From: Cryptomeria japonica
Lineage: Eukaryota > Streptophyta > Pinopsida > Cupressales > Cupressaceae
Assembly: GCF_030272615.1 (NCBI RefSeq)
Contig: NC_081407.1
Span: 373,324,998 to 373,388,997 of the forward strand
Length of the DNA: 64,000 nucleotides
Direction: 5' to 3'
Positions 19,591 through 32,078 of this stretch are shown in pieces. Each line of letters opens with the position of its first letter. Positions within the stretch are counted from its first letter, which is position 1. The notes below the pieces were generated by a model that made no database searches, was not told the origin of the DNA, and saw nothing but the letters and a program-made list of their open reading frames with translations. Both the position numbers and the translations under genes were made by a program.

Positions 19591-22140
19591 AATTTGATAA
19601 ATACATTTATTGAATAAATATTAAATTAGGTGTATTAAAAATTAAACTATTTCCATTTGATGTCACCATTTGACTTAAAGATTTTTATAAAATAGAAAAA
19701 AATTATACAATCTTGATATTAAATATTTCATCTAGTGCATCATATTTTTTTAATATATTTAAGTTTTTTTTACTTTACATGATAACAAACCTTATATTTT
19801 GGTGCTGATAACTTCTAGGAAAAAAAAAAAACTAAAAAATTATTAAATTATTAAAAACTAAATATTAATGAAAGCTATACTTAGAGATCTATAGAGGAGT
19901 ATTTTTATATTAAAAAAAAATAAAATTATTTCCATGAGTAGGAGTTATTTAAACACTAAACTTTTTGAATAATTTCATTTTTTTGGGTAAGTTGGCATTA
20001 ACATAGTGCTACATATGCATTTAGTGAACAATTTTGGTTGGAAAAGTTGTAGACATATCTAATGTAAATGATTATGGTTAGCTCGTATATTTGACCAAAA
20101 TTAATATTTAGTTAGAAATACTTAAATTCACTTGTGCTGGTAAATTGGCCTAAAGAGTGACACAACTTTGTAATTTTATCCAAATATTTATTTGAAGTTG
20201 TTTTGACAACAAAAGGATGGAATTGTGATTTAGTCATGATGGACCCCCTAAGGTAGAAATTTATCTTAGTTCATAATTACATGCATAATGAATCATTGGT
20301 CACAATTAGTGTCTCAAACCGAAGAAAATAGAAGGATGTGTGAAAGCATACAAGACAACTCAAAATACAACCCTCCTTGATTCAGTATTAGAGACCCCCT
20401 TATAAATGACACTTTGTAAATGTAGTGCATAGGCAAGCATAAATAGAGTGAAGAATGACACTTTATAATAAGAGTGTGAAATTGACTCTAATGGAATAGG
20501 GACGAAAAAAGTAAGCACTTTTACCAAAAAAATGGTACTGAATTTCGAACTACCAAACAAAAATTATGATACTCAAATTTGAGCTGTCCAACAAAAATTA
20601 TAATGATTCGATATTTACCCATTTGTCTTAAAATGCATTGCAAAATTTTACAAAAATACTTATACAAGATTTACAGATTACCCATAGAGTGTTTGCAAAT
20701 TATGAGAAGGGAATGAGAAAAATAAGATTTTGGTGGCATAATGAATGGTGAGTTTTGGTGCACTCAATTTGATGGCTGTCTCCAAATCAAAGGCAAAATC
20801 AAAAGACCAAAGCAAATGCCATACAAATTTTGAGAGGAATTTTAATTTTTTTTTTTTGCTTTACCTCGAAAATGTCTACATCTCCAAGCTACCCCAAATC
20901 AACTCCAATGAAATCGTTGGAATAAAATTTTAAGTCACAATAGAAAGATAAATGTTCATTTTAAGAGCTAAATAAAGAAACAAATGTCCATTTCAGTGGC
21001 CAAACAAACTATGCATGAAGATTTCAATATCTGGTTTTAATGCCTAACTCAAGGCGCGCCCAAATTGAAATCACTGCTCCAGGCTCAAATTCCAAACTCC
21101 AAAAAAGAGATTTCTAAAGCCAATCAGCACATTGACAAGAGAAAGGGGTGTAGTTGCACACTCAACACCAAACAATAATTTTTTTTAATGCCAAAACCCT
21201 ACAAGCAAAAGAAGGCTCGATTATGTCACCCAAATAAGGCCAATATGTAGTCAATGCACAACAGAGAACCTTAGAATTTAGCAACATACACCAAATGTAT
21301 CTGAATACAATGAAAGGACATCAATTATAAGCACCAAATGTGTTGGACCATAGCGTAGGGACACCAAAAAAAAAACACTGGAGGTGCAAGGCCAAAGGGA
21401 CCAGTATCCAAAATAGAAGGCCAGCAAATAAACGTTGAATTAAGCGCCAAAAATTAGAATGGAGTGCCAGAAAAGGTAGTCGATATGACATTGAAAGGTT
21501 GCGCCAAATAAGAGAATGCAAATTCAACGCCTATGGAAATTATCTGACAACACCAAACTGGAATTCAGATGTTGTGCTTAAGTGAAAAGGAATCTTTGCA
21601 CATTTGAACTAAAAGTCAATTTCCTAGGTTAAAAAATATGTTGCAAAGACTAGTCGACGCCACAGAAACTAGATCATGGCTAGAAAAGACAAATCGATGC
21701 CACAGGTTTCCAATTCGACAGCAGATATGAGTCAACTACTACCAAAAAAGCATATCCACGCAAGGCAAGTTGTAAATAATTCAAATTGACGACGCAAAGA
21801 AATCGATTTACAGAATATCAGATCAATTTGCAACTATATCTACAGGTCAATTGTCAAAGGAGAGCAAAACAGAGGCGTGGAGTTGCAGATCGAGCCAAAT
21901 TAAGGAGTATTTGTGGTTCATGTGAGTGAACTTCAAATGAAGCCAAAAAAAACTTGCAAATATTAGCAAATAACCTACAAATTTTCCGCCATAGCTTCAA
22001 GTTTTTGCCAAATATTGCTTCACAAGGCTGACTTGTGAAATGCAAATGGAGTCGATTCGACCAGATTGAGTAAATTTTTTTCAAATATTAGCTTAATTTA
22101 AGCAAATTTGAGTAGATCTAATTAAAAATGTTTAAAGAAA

Positions 22141-22210
22141 CTGCAAATATTTAAAAGACAACAAATATCTACAAACTGCAAATATTTAAAAGACAACAAA
22201 TATCTACAAA
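22141..22210. repeat. Perfect 35-bp tandem duplication
   Basis: Two identical consecutive 35-base units beginning CTGCAAATATTTAAAAGACA. The lack of differences suggests a recent slippage or replication duplication. Confidence 0.9.
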
Positions 22211-22749
22211 TTTTATGCTACACATTTCAAATATGTACAGATTTCCGAAGCATTTAACTAGATCAACAAGAATATTTACAAATTAAACATAAATCGCACA
22301 CCGAATTTCACAAATTTGAGCTGCAGAGTTAAGAAAATTGTAAACCATACCTCAATCTTGTAGATCTTATCATGCTGACTTGCTTGCAAATAATTTGTCT
22401 GCAAAACTAAGCGAAATGAAAATAGCAAATGAGACTAAATTACAAGAGAAAAACAGATGATTGATAGTGGATGAGTAATGAAAAATATCCTACTTACCCC
22501 TGCAACTACCTTGTCACTTAAGCAACCACCTAGACATAATTAATACACCAATATTATTAAGCCGTCGTTTTTAACTCCTTTTAATTCATCCATATTCATT
22601 ATATTTTTTTTTATCATTTTTATTTTAGATCTCCTACAACTAGATAGAATAATTCTCACTACTTATACAATCAACACGTCATCACATGAAGCTAGAACTT
22701 AAAATTTTAGGACTCATGTAAATGTCATTTGACTATATTTTGATTTATA

Positions 22750-23585
22750 ATTAAGACCCATGTAATTATAATTTTTTTCCATCTAAAATATTATAATAGT
22801 ACATTATTGAATATTTGAAGATTGGATATACAATTTTAATGATGCGATTGTTCATCTACCTTTTACTATATAATATTAAAATTGTATATCTAATAATATT
22901 AAAATGAATAGTCTATAATTTTTATTACTTGAAATTTTTTATTTGGTTTTTTTTAATGTTAGAAACCATCAATTTTGATTAAGTTTAAATTATTGTAAAC
23001 TAAGAGTTCATAAAAATCAAGACCTATAATTATTGTAAACTAAGAGTTCATAGAAATCAAGGCCTACAATTAATTATAATTTTGACTTAGAATCAAGACT
23101 TGTAATTATGACCCATGTAATAGTAATTTCAATATAGAATTAGAATAAGACTTGTAATTAGAACTCATCTAATTATAATTTAGACTTAGAATTAGAATTA
23201 AGCTTCATCTAATAATAATTTTGAATTAAAAAATAAGAATTAAGGCTTGCAATTAGAACTTATATTTAATTATAATCTTGACTTGGAAGTAAAATTAGAA
23301 CTTGTGATTATGACACATGTAATTATACTTTCAACTTAGAATTTGAATTAAGAGTTGCTATTAAGGTCATGTAATTGTAATTTCAATTTAGAAAATTCTA
23401 ATTAAGACTTGAATATTTAATTGTAATTTTGACTGAAAATTAGAATTTGTAATTAAGCTTACATACAATTGAAAATTCCATTTAAATTTAAAAATAAAAA
23501 TTGCGATTAGAACTCATTTAACTATAATTTTGGCTATATATTTTGACTTAGAATTAAGACTTATATGAATGTAATTTTTAAATTA
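22750..23585. repeat. Degenerate AT-rich minisatellite
   Basis: Around ten to twelve diverged units of about 50-60 bases following the pattern AAGACTTGTAATTA - GAACTCATCTAATTATAATTT - TGACTTAGAATTAGAATT. Units differ by many substitutions and small indels, indicating an old array. Confidence 0.65.
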
Positions 23586-23832
23586 AATATCTAATCATGT
23601 CAAAAGGAATAGTCTAAACTTTTAAAATTACTTGAAACTTTTTTATCAGTTTTCTTAGCTTTTCAAAACATCAAGTAAATTGATGTCATTTTTGTGAAAT
23701 TGGATACACTTGAAAGTCAAATGACAATTAAATATACCAAACCAAATTTTAAATGCATACATAGACACATTTAACATGGCTAGTCATCCCTAGTCACATG
23801 AATAATAAATAATGAAATAGTATATGAAACTA

Positions 23833-23837
23833 CATAC
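23833..23837. repeat. Target-site duplication of element C (CATAC, left)
   Basis: CATAC before the TGTTGG of the left LTR; repeated at 32074-32078 after the terminal CCAACA. Confidence 0.92.
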
Positions 23838-24980
23838 TGTTGGAATCAATGAACACTGAGAGGGGGTGGGGGAGGTGAATCAGTGTTCTGCAAATTCCAA
23901 ACTTGTTATTCTGATTCTTTAACCATCAGATGAATAAGAAGGAAAGTAAAGTGCAACAATAACACCAATTTTTTTACGTGGAAACCCAAAAGGGAAAAAC
24001 CACGGTGGGATTTGAACCCACAATATTATTACACTATGGCCAGTAGCAAAACAATATTACAAAACGAGAATGCACTTGCATTCAGGCACAGTCCCTAGAG
24101 CTCATTGCTCAATTACAAAAACAGGGCTACAACCCCGGAGGAAGGCTCACTGCCTTACAGATGATTACAAAAGGATTACATTGAGTGATGAAATGGAAAA
24201 TAGCATCTAAATATGCCACAAATCAGTTCCAGTTAGGCTCAAGATGATCCCTTGTGACTGATGTAATGATCTGCTCTGTTTTGCTCTGCAATTGCTTACC
24301 AGATCATCAAAAATCAAGATGCACACGTGAAATTATGCTCAATCTCTCCTAAAACCATTATATACACCATTACCACACACCAAAATGCATTAACCCAATT
24401 GATCTTATATATCCACACTAGCAAATTTGATCTCCTATAAGTCGGATTCACCAAATATAAAAAATGAAACGTGTAGCTGCAAGTCGGCTTAGATCTTTTA
24501 CCGAACCATATTCCGAACCCAAAATACATGATCACACGCTTACTATAGGTCCCATCAACCATCTCGAACACATCACCAATCACTGGAATCAACTCTAAGA
24601 GTCCGATCACACGTTATACCACCAAACATGATGAATACTCTTTTGTTGTTCTACCGGATATCGGACCTTCAATCAAGCATGGGAATCAACACCGAAGGGT
24701 GGATTGTCATGATAATCCACTTCATATACCCAACCAACTAATCACTGATCACCAAAACCAAAACTCGCTTCACCAAAAATGAGAGTGATCACAAAACTAT
24801 ATATTGAACCGCATCGACAGTCTTAATCCAAAAATACTTTGTCCAAGACATCCAGTTAGCCAAAGATCCATATTGGATCAGATCAGTAGGTTGAGTTTCC
24901 ACTGACAACTCCTAAGAATATATAAGCATTAGAAAACATAAATCTTCATCGGAGCATCACCGAAACATCAAATGCCAACA
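23838..24980 (-). repeat. 3' LTR of element C
   Basis: A 1143-bp direct repeat of 30906-32073, bounded by TGTTGGAATC and ATGCCAACA. It contains the ACGTGGAAACCC...GGGAAAAACCACGG block common in plant LTRs. Confidence 0.92.
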
Positions 24981-24995
24981 ATCTCCCCCTTTGGC
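24981..24995 (-). other. Polypurine tract of element C
   Basis: Minus strand GCCAAAGGGGGAGAT, directly followed by the TGTTGGC end of the LTR; a standard plus-strand primer position. Confidence 0.85.
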
Positions 24996-26934
24996 ATTGA
25001 TGGAAACACTTATGAAAAATTATAAGTGCTCCAATCACTGCGTGTAGTTCGACAATCTAAAAATATTGTACACTCACTAAATGGTTGACTCCCCCTAAAG
25101 ATGTGCATCAATCTACACGACTTTCTCCATTTTTCACTCCTCTCTCTCCCCCCCTTTGACATCAATGGCAAAGGGTGGGAATCTGCCAAAACTTATGTAC
25201 AAAAGAATGAATGAATACAATTGATTACATGAACTTAAAAATGTCTAAGTTGGTCGCCTTCAAGGATTTCAAATATTGGTTCCATCCTCTCAGGAAACAC
25301 TCCAAAACATTTATTAGGGCACTATACATGAATACATGAATCTCAAGACTCTGAAGATCAGACGACACTGGTTTAGCTAAGGCACTGATTGCATCCCGTT
25401 GTGCTCCAAGTAAGGTGTCCATCCAGGGAGTTATCAAACTTCTTAGTTCTCCCACTCTACTCAAAATTTTCTCATTGTCTTTATTCAAACCCTTTATTTT
25501 ATCGGTATAATCCAAAATTTGTGCTTCAAGAGAACTCGAAAGAACTGATTGGGGTGCAAAAGAATGACTGATGCCAGTTAACTTACCCTCAAGATCTCTT
25601 ATTTGCCGATCAATGCCTGTAGTAAATTTGGGCAAAAACATACATGATTTGAAAAATTTACCGCCTTCATCCAATGCATCTTCTACACTCTTCATAGCAG
25701 TCTTTAGGCTCACTCTATCTCTCTCAACTTCTTTCAATTTTTTCTGCAATCTCATCTCATTAAATATTTTCTGTACAGATTCATCTCCAGCCTTCTCTAA
25801 TGATACAAAATGAGTGTTAATAACATTTAACATGTTTTTAAGCTTTCCAGAGGGAGAAGCACCGAAGTCCTGACTGAAACTAGGCAAAAGCTTTTCCAAA
25901 ACATCAGTTGCAAGATAGATGACCTCTTTATCTTCATATTGAGATTTCAACAAGTCTTCACTTGCCTTTATCTGAGCTTGAGTGGCAAGTTTCAACGCTT
26001 GAAGAGGGGATAAGGTGCTCAAATCCAAGAGACCATGAGAAAAGTCATCCTCTACATCAATCTCCTTACCTTTGTCAGTGAAATTGGCTGCAGTCAAGGT
26101 TACCAGAGGTTTCTCTGTTGGCTCATCACCATTCTCCTTTTCAACCTCTGTACTCACACCCTTTTCACCTTTTGATATCTCCTCATCTATCATCTCTGCA
26201 ATTACTTCTATCTCAGGAGGGTCTTGAGTAGTTTCACCGAAGATATATGCTGCTAGATTCTCAGTGGGTGCATCTTGTGCAACATCTTTCTCAACCAGAT
26301 CTACAGATGGTTGATCCTTTAGACCACCAGATACTTCTACAGTTACTTTTGGAATGGAAGTGTCTTCAAGAATGTGCTTTACCGGGTGGGTGGCAACCTT
26401 TGTCTGATTCACCTCATATCTCAGCTCAAACAAAAAGTCTTTTATTATTTTCTCTATCTCCTTTGCAACTTCATCAATTTCACCAAGAATAATTCTTTTA
26501 ATTCTCCTCTTGCTTCTGAATTTCTCTTTTTCCAACTTCAATATTCTTTCAACTTTATCCCTTGATATGACTGGACAAGTTTTTACTAAAACATACTCTT
26601 GCATTTCTTCATCTTTTCTGCAAGCAACATTTCTCTGGATATCCAAAATGTCATATAACTCTTTAGGAATCTCAGAAGACAGTTCAATTAGGTCTCTACT
26701 GAAGTTATTCATGTACAGAACAACTGCTTCTTCAATTTCCCTCTGCTCCTTGTCATCAACATTCTCATAGTATATAGCAAGATTATTCAAATTTCCATCC
26801 TTTATAATTTCATTCTCAATTTCTTCTAAGGATTTAAGAGGGATGATCTTAACCTTACCAGAGTCCAAAGCTTCATCTTTCTCAGATGTATGCTTCTTGC
26901 TTCCTCTAGGCTTTCTGGATGGCTCTCCTTGAGT

Positions 26935-26939
26935 CTTTG
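26935..26939. repeat. Target-site duplication of the solo LTR (CTTTG)
   Basis: CTTTG precedes the TG at 26940 and recurs at 27720-27724 directly after the terminal CA. Confidence 0.88.
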
Positions 26940-27719
26940 TGATGCAGGAGTAGCCACGGTTCACAACAATCTTGCATCAACCAAAAACATTTTCCTTTTT
27001 GTTTTATTTTCTGTTTGTAGTTTCAGTTTTCCTTTCTGTGTGTCCCGGTTTTGGCTCACAGAATCCTATGGCCTATGGAGTTGGATTCTACTTGAAGACT
27101 TGATCATCTTTCTTGCTTTTAGACTGCATCACAGTTGGATCACTTTTCGGCAAGATATCGCTACCGGTTTCCATGACAGTTTCTTGTTACCAGTTGCCTG
27201 AGACCTATTCTGGTGATCTACCAGAACCCATTCTAAAGCTTGCGGAGCCTTGGGCGTTGATTTCATTGTTCCTTGTCGTATGGTCGGCCTTATACGTTTC
27301 ATCCTTTGGATTTTCCGGAGGAATCTCTTGACGGAGGCCGACCTTTGTTATTTTCATGTTAGGTCTTGTTCTGGGGGTTCAATCCCTTTTGACCGATTGG
27401 ATCCTATGGATCGATATATATTTGTAATTATGCTTTAGAATATAATCAAAATTAGAATAGATCAGAGAATCATATATCTAGATTGTACATAGAAGATAGA
27501 TCTTTGGTTTCAAGGTCTCAGTTGTGACCTATTCTACCAGGCCTGAGTGTCGGTATGTTGTAACCCGGTTGTTACCGGTGGATGTAATCAAATTTCATGC
27601 AATATAAATAACCTGTTCTTCCTTGTCTCCATCATATCTATGTATTTCCGTTGTGCTTACTCTTGCTGACTGGTTCGGATTGATCTCTTTGAGCTCCCTC
27701 ATCACCGGTGACTACTTCA
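26940..27719. mobile_element. Solo LTR nested in element C
   Basis: 780 bp from TGATGCAGGAG to GACTACTTCA, flanked by a perfect CTTTG duplication. No internal element region remains, consistent with LTR-LTR recombination. AATATAAATA near the right end and the general layout suggest a plus-strand orientation, though this is weak. It is unrelated in sequence to the other LTRs in the window. Precise removal restores the reading frame of the host element's ORF, which independently confirms the boundaries. Confidence 0.85.
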
Positions 27720-29669
27720 CTTTGTCTTCTTGGAGGGTGGAGCAACACTAGATGGCTTTCTGACTACTCTAGCATAAGTAGTAGTTTTCTTAGCTTTTCT
27801 GACTTCCTCATCTGATTCTGTCTCTTCCTCAGCTGCCACATACTCCCTTGAAGACTTATCCTTTTTCCCTTTCTCAACTCCACCAGTTGATACTGCTGAC
27901 TTGGGATTGGGTGGAGGTACCCATTTCTTCAATCCAGAGAGAGGTGTAGATTTGCTAGGCTTTGCCTTGGATTTCTTAGGAGGGTTTGCCGGTTTGGGCT
28001 ATGGCTTGATTAAATCCTCTTCTCTTAGTATATTTTGAGTTCTTTCCCTCTGTACAACCTCCTTTGTCAATCCTATATGTTTTGCAACAACCTGCACTTC
28101 CTTCCTGATCTTTCTCTTTCTTGTTGGCTCAGAGAATTATCGGTGCAGGCTTAGGTCCTTCTCCTTAAAGGTACCAAATCTTGGCTCCTTCTTGTCTACA
28201 GGTTGACTCAATATATGTTGTGCATATACCTCAAGTGTATCTGCATTGACCTCATACCCCATGGGCATGATCCACACTGCCCTTGACTCAACTGCCTCCA
28301 TCAGGCATTGATCCTTATCTACCATGAAACAAATGGTTTGCTCATACTTCTCCACTATGGCTTTGGGGATTCTCTCTTTGTTATTCATAGTGGATTGCAA
28401 ATTCTTGAAGTATCCCCATAATGTGGATATCCTCATAAGATTGTCACCAATTCTAAACAACCCTTCCTTGATTTGCACGGCCAACAGTTTATCATAAGCC
28501 CATTGGACCTTCCCTTTTATACCGGGGATCTCATTTAGGAAGTATAATGCCAAACAAATGATAAGGGAATCGAAATTGAAGGTGCACATTTTATCTTGCT
28601 TGATCTTCTTTAAGTTACTAAACAATTCGCTCAAAAGAACTTCACATAAGTCATATCTTTTATCTTCTTTCAAGACCTTGTAACCAACTACCATTGATGC
28701 GAATCTGATATCATGCTCCAAGATGTCACTGATAGTTATTGCTCTGTTGTCAAACTTTGAACTAGTAGTGGCTATCACAGTGTTATTTGACACCTTCCTT
28801 AGACCAAGCACTTCAACAGTTGCACTCAAGCATGTTACGACCTTAATCGCCTGCTTGGTGATCTTATGGGGCCTATCTAGCCACATGAACTCATCATGGA
28901 CCTTGCTCAGGATGTACCAGATCCATTACGCTTCATCAAATGACGAGAAATGGATGAACTGCACGAAACCCTTGTCTTTAAGAATCTTATATTTCGGTTT
29001 TAGGTTTCCCAAGTTGTCCACCAAATGATTGTTGTACAGGGATAGCATGTCAGCACTGCCTAGCTCCTCAATATCACATTGGATGTATGCCCTAATGTCT
29101 TCATTATGAAGAAAACCATAGGGTACCGAGGAAAATTATCCTTTTGGATCATCTTCGACTGGCTTGAAAGGGTGTTTCTTAAAAAATTGGCCTTGCCATA
29201 TCCTTAATCTCAACAACCAAAGGAGTAGCAATTCCGGACAAATATTCCATTTTGAACTAAGGGTTTGAAAATAGATAGCTTCGTGAAACGGATAAATACC
29301 TTTTGATTCAACTAGGTAGAGGAAATTGCTTTTGGGTTGCTACAAGCTCAATTTAGGCTGCCAAATCTCTTCTCTTCGCTTCTCTACACTTTTCTCTTGA
29401 TCACATTGTGAAGAATGAACCTTTGAAATGCCTTTTTAACCTCTAAAAACCTAATTTTAGGTTGTAATAAATGCTTCAACCTTTTGGCTTCTGGTTGCCT
29501 AGTTTTTCATGAAATCGCTCACTGGAACCTTAAATCTTCAAACAATCTTTCAGGAATCATTTGCATACATGATCTAAACCTTTTGCAACCTTTTAGAATT
29601 GGTTACAGATCTCTAAAGAGGGGGTTTTATGAATCTACATGAAAAACTCCCCCTAAGGCCAAAGATCCC

Positions 29670-30837
29670 TAGTTCTCGGATGAGGTTCCATCACCAGATT
29701 CAGGTGTGGAGCCATTCTACACATTAGAATCGTCTTTCTTAACCCACATCTTATGTCGATCCCTAATTTCCTCTACCTTTGCTTTGCCTTCTCATATGAT
29801 TTGTTCTTGTTTACCGGTGCATTATTGCTTCTGCAATGTCTTGCAATATGTCTTGGTTTGTTGCATGCATGGCAAACAATATTTCTCTACATAGGTCTAA
29901 AGTTCATTTGATTTGGTCTCATCCTGCATTGGTTAGATATATGTCTAAAAATCCCACAAACATAACATCTCTTGTTCTGAAAATTATTCATTACTACTCT
30001 GCACATGTTTGAATTGTGACCAAAATTGTTACATATGAAACATTGACCAGTAAAGGTAGGACCATTGTTCACATTTTTCATCATCTCATTATTCATCCTA
30101 CTTCTGCATTGATTTGCCATATGATCAAATTTATTGCAAGTAAAACATCTACCATTGAATTTATAGGTGTTAGGTTGTCTTACCAAAGGTTTCTTGCTCT
30201 TCTGATGATTTGATTTAGCATTACTCTGTCTAGAACCAGAGGATTCTCCTTTCTCATATCCAAGTCCTTGCATGTCTTTCCCATGTCTCTGACTATCCAA
30301 CATCTCATCCAACCAGGCTGAACTAGCTTTGAACTTTTCTTTGTACTCATTAGTAGTAGTCAGCTCATCTCTCAGAATTATGATCTATGTCTCAAGTTCT
30401 TGACCATCATTCTTTGTCTGCACCAATTCAAGATTCAACTGATCATTCTCATATGTTAATCTACAACATTCATCAGATATGTCCTTCAAGGATTGAGTCA
30501 GGCTTTCTTCATTCTTCTTCTGGTCTTCAATCTCCTTAGTCAGCTTCATAATAATAGATTACATCTCATTCTTCAAAACTATATTTTCCCTGGCCAGCTT
30601 CTCACATTCATCAGTCTTGTCTTGTAGAATTTGATTGCCACCACTTTGTTCTTCTTTTTCCTTCAGCTTATCCATCAGTTCCTTTCTCTTTTCCCAAGAA
30701 GTGTTCACTTGATCTTTCAGGGTTTCAATGAAGTCTTCAGCTGCACTCATATTTGTTTTCAAGATACTCTTCTCCTTCATTGCTGCATCAAGGTCTTCAA
30801 GTGCCACTGCAAGCTGTATCTGCAAACCGGAGTCCAT
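29670..30837 (-). pseudogene. gag-like ORF of element C with four CCHC zinc knuckles
   Basis: Starts at MDSGLQIQLAVALEDLDAA (ATG 30837). A ~170-residue coiled coil leads to SSAWLDEMLDSQRH and MQGLGYEKGES. Four knuckles of the form C-x2-C-x4-H-x4-C follow: CFTCNKFDHMANQC, CFICNNFGHNSNMC, CYVCGIFRHISNQC and, beyond a TAG, CHACNKPRHIARHC. Stops near 30557 and 30390 and at 29887, plus a frameshift near 29790, mark it as dead. Four knuckles is more than the one or two usual for a plant retrotransposon gag. The usual N-terminal gag domain is missing. Confidence 0.75.
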
Positions 30838-30891
30838 TGATTCAATCTTCCGAATCTTCCTCAATCTATTAGGATTCCTCAAAGGAACTAA

Positions 30892-30903
30892 GCTTTGATA
30901 CCA
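30892..30903 (-). other. Primer-binding site of element C
   Basis: Minus strand TGGTATCAAAGC, two bases inside the 5' LTR. It differs by one base from TGGTATCAGAGC, the sequence complementary to the 3' end of plant initiator-Met tRNA. Confidence 0.85.
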
Positions 30904-30905
30904 AT

Positions 30906-32073
30906 TGTTGGAATCAATGAACACTGAGAGGTGGGGGGGTGAATTAGTGTTCTACAAATTTCGAACTTGTTATTCTGATTCTTTAACCACCAGATGAATA
31001 ATAAGGAAAGTAAAGTGCAACAACACAAAACAAATAACCATGCAACCATAACACCAAAAATTTTACGTGAAACCCAAAAGGGAAAAAACACAGTGGGATT
31101 TGAACCCACAATATTATTCCACTATGGCCAGTAGAAAAACAATATTATAAAATGGGAATGCACTTGCAATCAGGCACACTACCTAGAGCTCACTGCTCAA
31201 TCACACAAATAGGGCTACAACCCTGAAGGAAGGCTCATTGCTTTACAAATGATTACAAAAGGATTACATTGAGTGATGAACTAGAAAATAACATCTAACT
31301 ATGCCACAAATCAGTTCCGGTTAGGCTCAAGATGATCCCTTGTGACTGATGTAACGATGTGCTCTGTTCTGCTCTGCAACTGCTCACCAGATCATCAAAA
31401 ATTAGGATGCGCACATGAAACTATGCTCAATCGCTCGTAAAACCATTACATACACCATTACCACACACCAAAATACATTAACCCAATCAATCTTATATAT
31501 CCACACTAGCAAATTTGATCCCCTACAAGTCAACTTCACCAAATATAAAAAATGAAACATGTAGCTGCAAATTGGCTTAGATCTTTTACCGAACCATATT
31601 TCGGACCCAAAATACATGATCGCACGCTTCCTATAGGTCTGATCAACCATCTCGAACACATCACCAATCACCAGAATCAACTCTAAGAATCCAGTCACAT
31701 GTCATACCACCAAACATGATGAATACTCTGTTTTGATGCTCTACCAGATACCAGACCTTCAATCAAGCATGGGAATCAACACCGGAGGGTGGATTGTCGT
31801 GATAATCTGCTTCACATACCCAACCAACTAATCAATGATCACCAAAACCAAAACCTTCTTCACCAGAAATGAGAGTGATCACAAAACTGTATACTGAACT
31901 GCATCGACAAATTTAATCCATGAATACTCTATCCAAGACATCCGGTTAGCCAAAGCTCCATACCGGATTATATCAGTAGGCTGAGTTGCCATCAATGACA
32001 ACTCCTAAGAATCTGCAAGCATCTAGAAACACAAATCTTCACCGGAGAATCACTGGAACATCAAATGCCAACA
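30906..32073 (-). repeat. 5' LTR of element C
   Basis: A 1168-bp partner of 23838-24980. Many substitutions separate the two (for example about four in 39 aligned bases around 31265), pointing to an old insertion. Confidence 0.92.
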
Positions 32074-32078
32074 CATAC
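32074..32078. repeat. Target-site duplication of element C (CATAC, right)
   Basis: An exact copy of 23833-23837, directly after CCAACA. Confidence 0.92.

Larger units (their letters stand above)
19591..23837. other. AT-rich intergenic DNA with no gene seen
   Basis: No coding region, RNA gene or complete mobile element recognised. Short open frames (e.g. 20360-20560, 21321-21527, 21854-22084 minus) have no recognisable domains. Homopolymer A/T runs are frequent. Two repeat blocks are listed separately. Confidence 0.6.
25225..29250 (-). pseudogene. Large ORF of element C, unknown function, split by a solo LTR
   Basis: Starts at MEYLSG (29250) and, apart from a frameshift near 29180, stops near 28926 and 28137 and a stop in the Pro/Lys-rich stretch near 28005, runs in one frame to 27720. 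A 780-bp solo LTR (26940-27719) interrupts it. Taking out the LTR and one target copy rejoins the frame exactly to 26939-25225. The N-terminal half (about 29150-28137) has a globular region (LDRPHKITKQAIKVV, HDIRFASMVVGYKV, FNFDSLIICLALYFLNEIPG). The middle is Lys/Pro/Ser-rich and basic. The C-terminal 579-codon part is acidic and coiled-coil prone. No enzyme motif seen. It occupies the place of pol. Confidence 0.65.
23838..32073 (-). mobile_element. Element C: non-autonomous LTR retrotransposon with gag-like ORF and a large unknown ORF
   Basis: An 8.2-kb element with TG...CA LTRs (23838-24980 and 30906-32073) and a perfect CATAC duplication. On the minus strand: 5' LTR, primer site TGGTATCAAAGC (close to the initiator-Met tRNA type), gag-like ORF with coiled coil and four zinc knuckles, a ~1080-codon second ORF, polypurine tract GCCAAAGGGGGAGAT, 3' LTR. 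No RT, RNase H, integrase or protease motif is seen in any frame offered, so it must have depended on a partner. The gag style (coiled coil, LDEML...GLGY, then CCHC) and primer site suggest Ty1/copia. LTR divergence by eye is several-fold higher than in element A, so it is older. Confidence 0.85.

Noticed and set aside
24314-24610. 98-codon ORF, also at 31402-31698
   Set aside because: LTR sequence of element C; conserved only because both copies are LTRs.
27000-27440. Short overlapping plus-strand ORFs
   Set aside because: They lie wholly in the solo LTR and show no domain.
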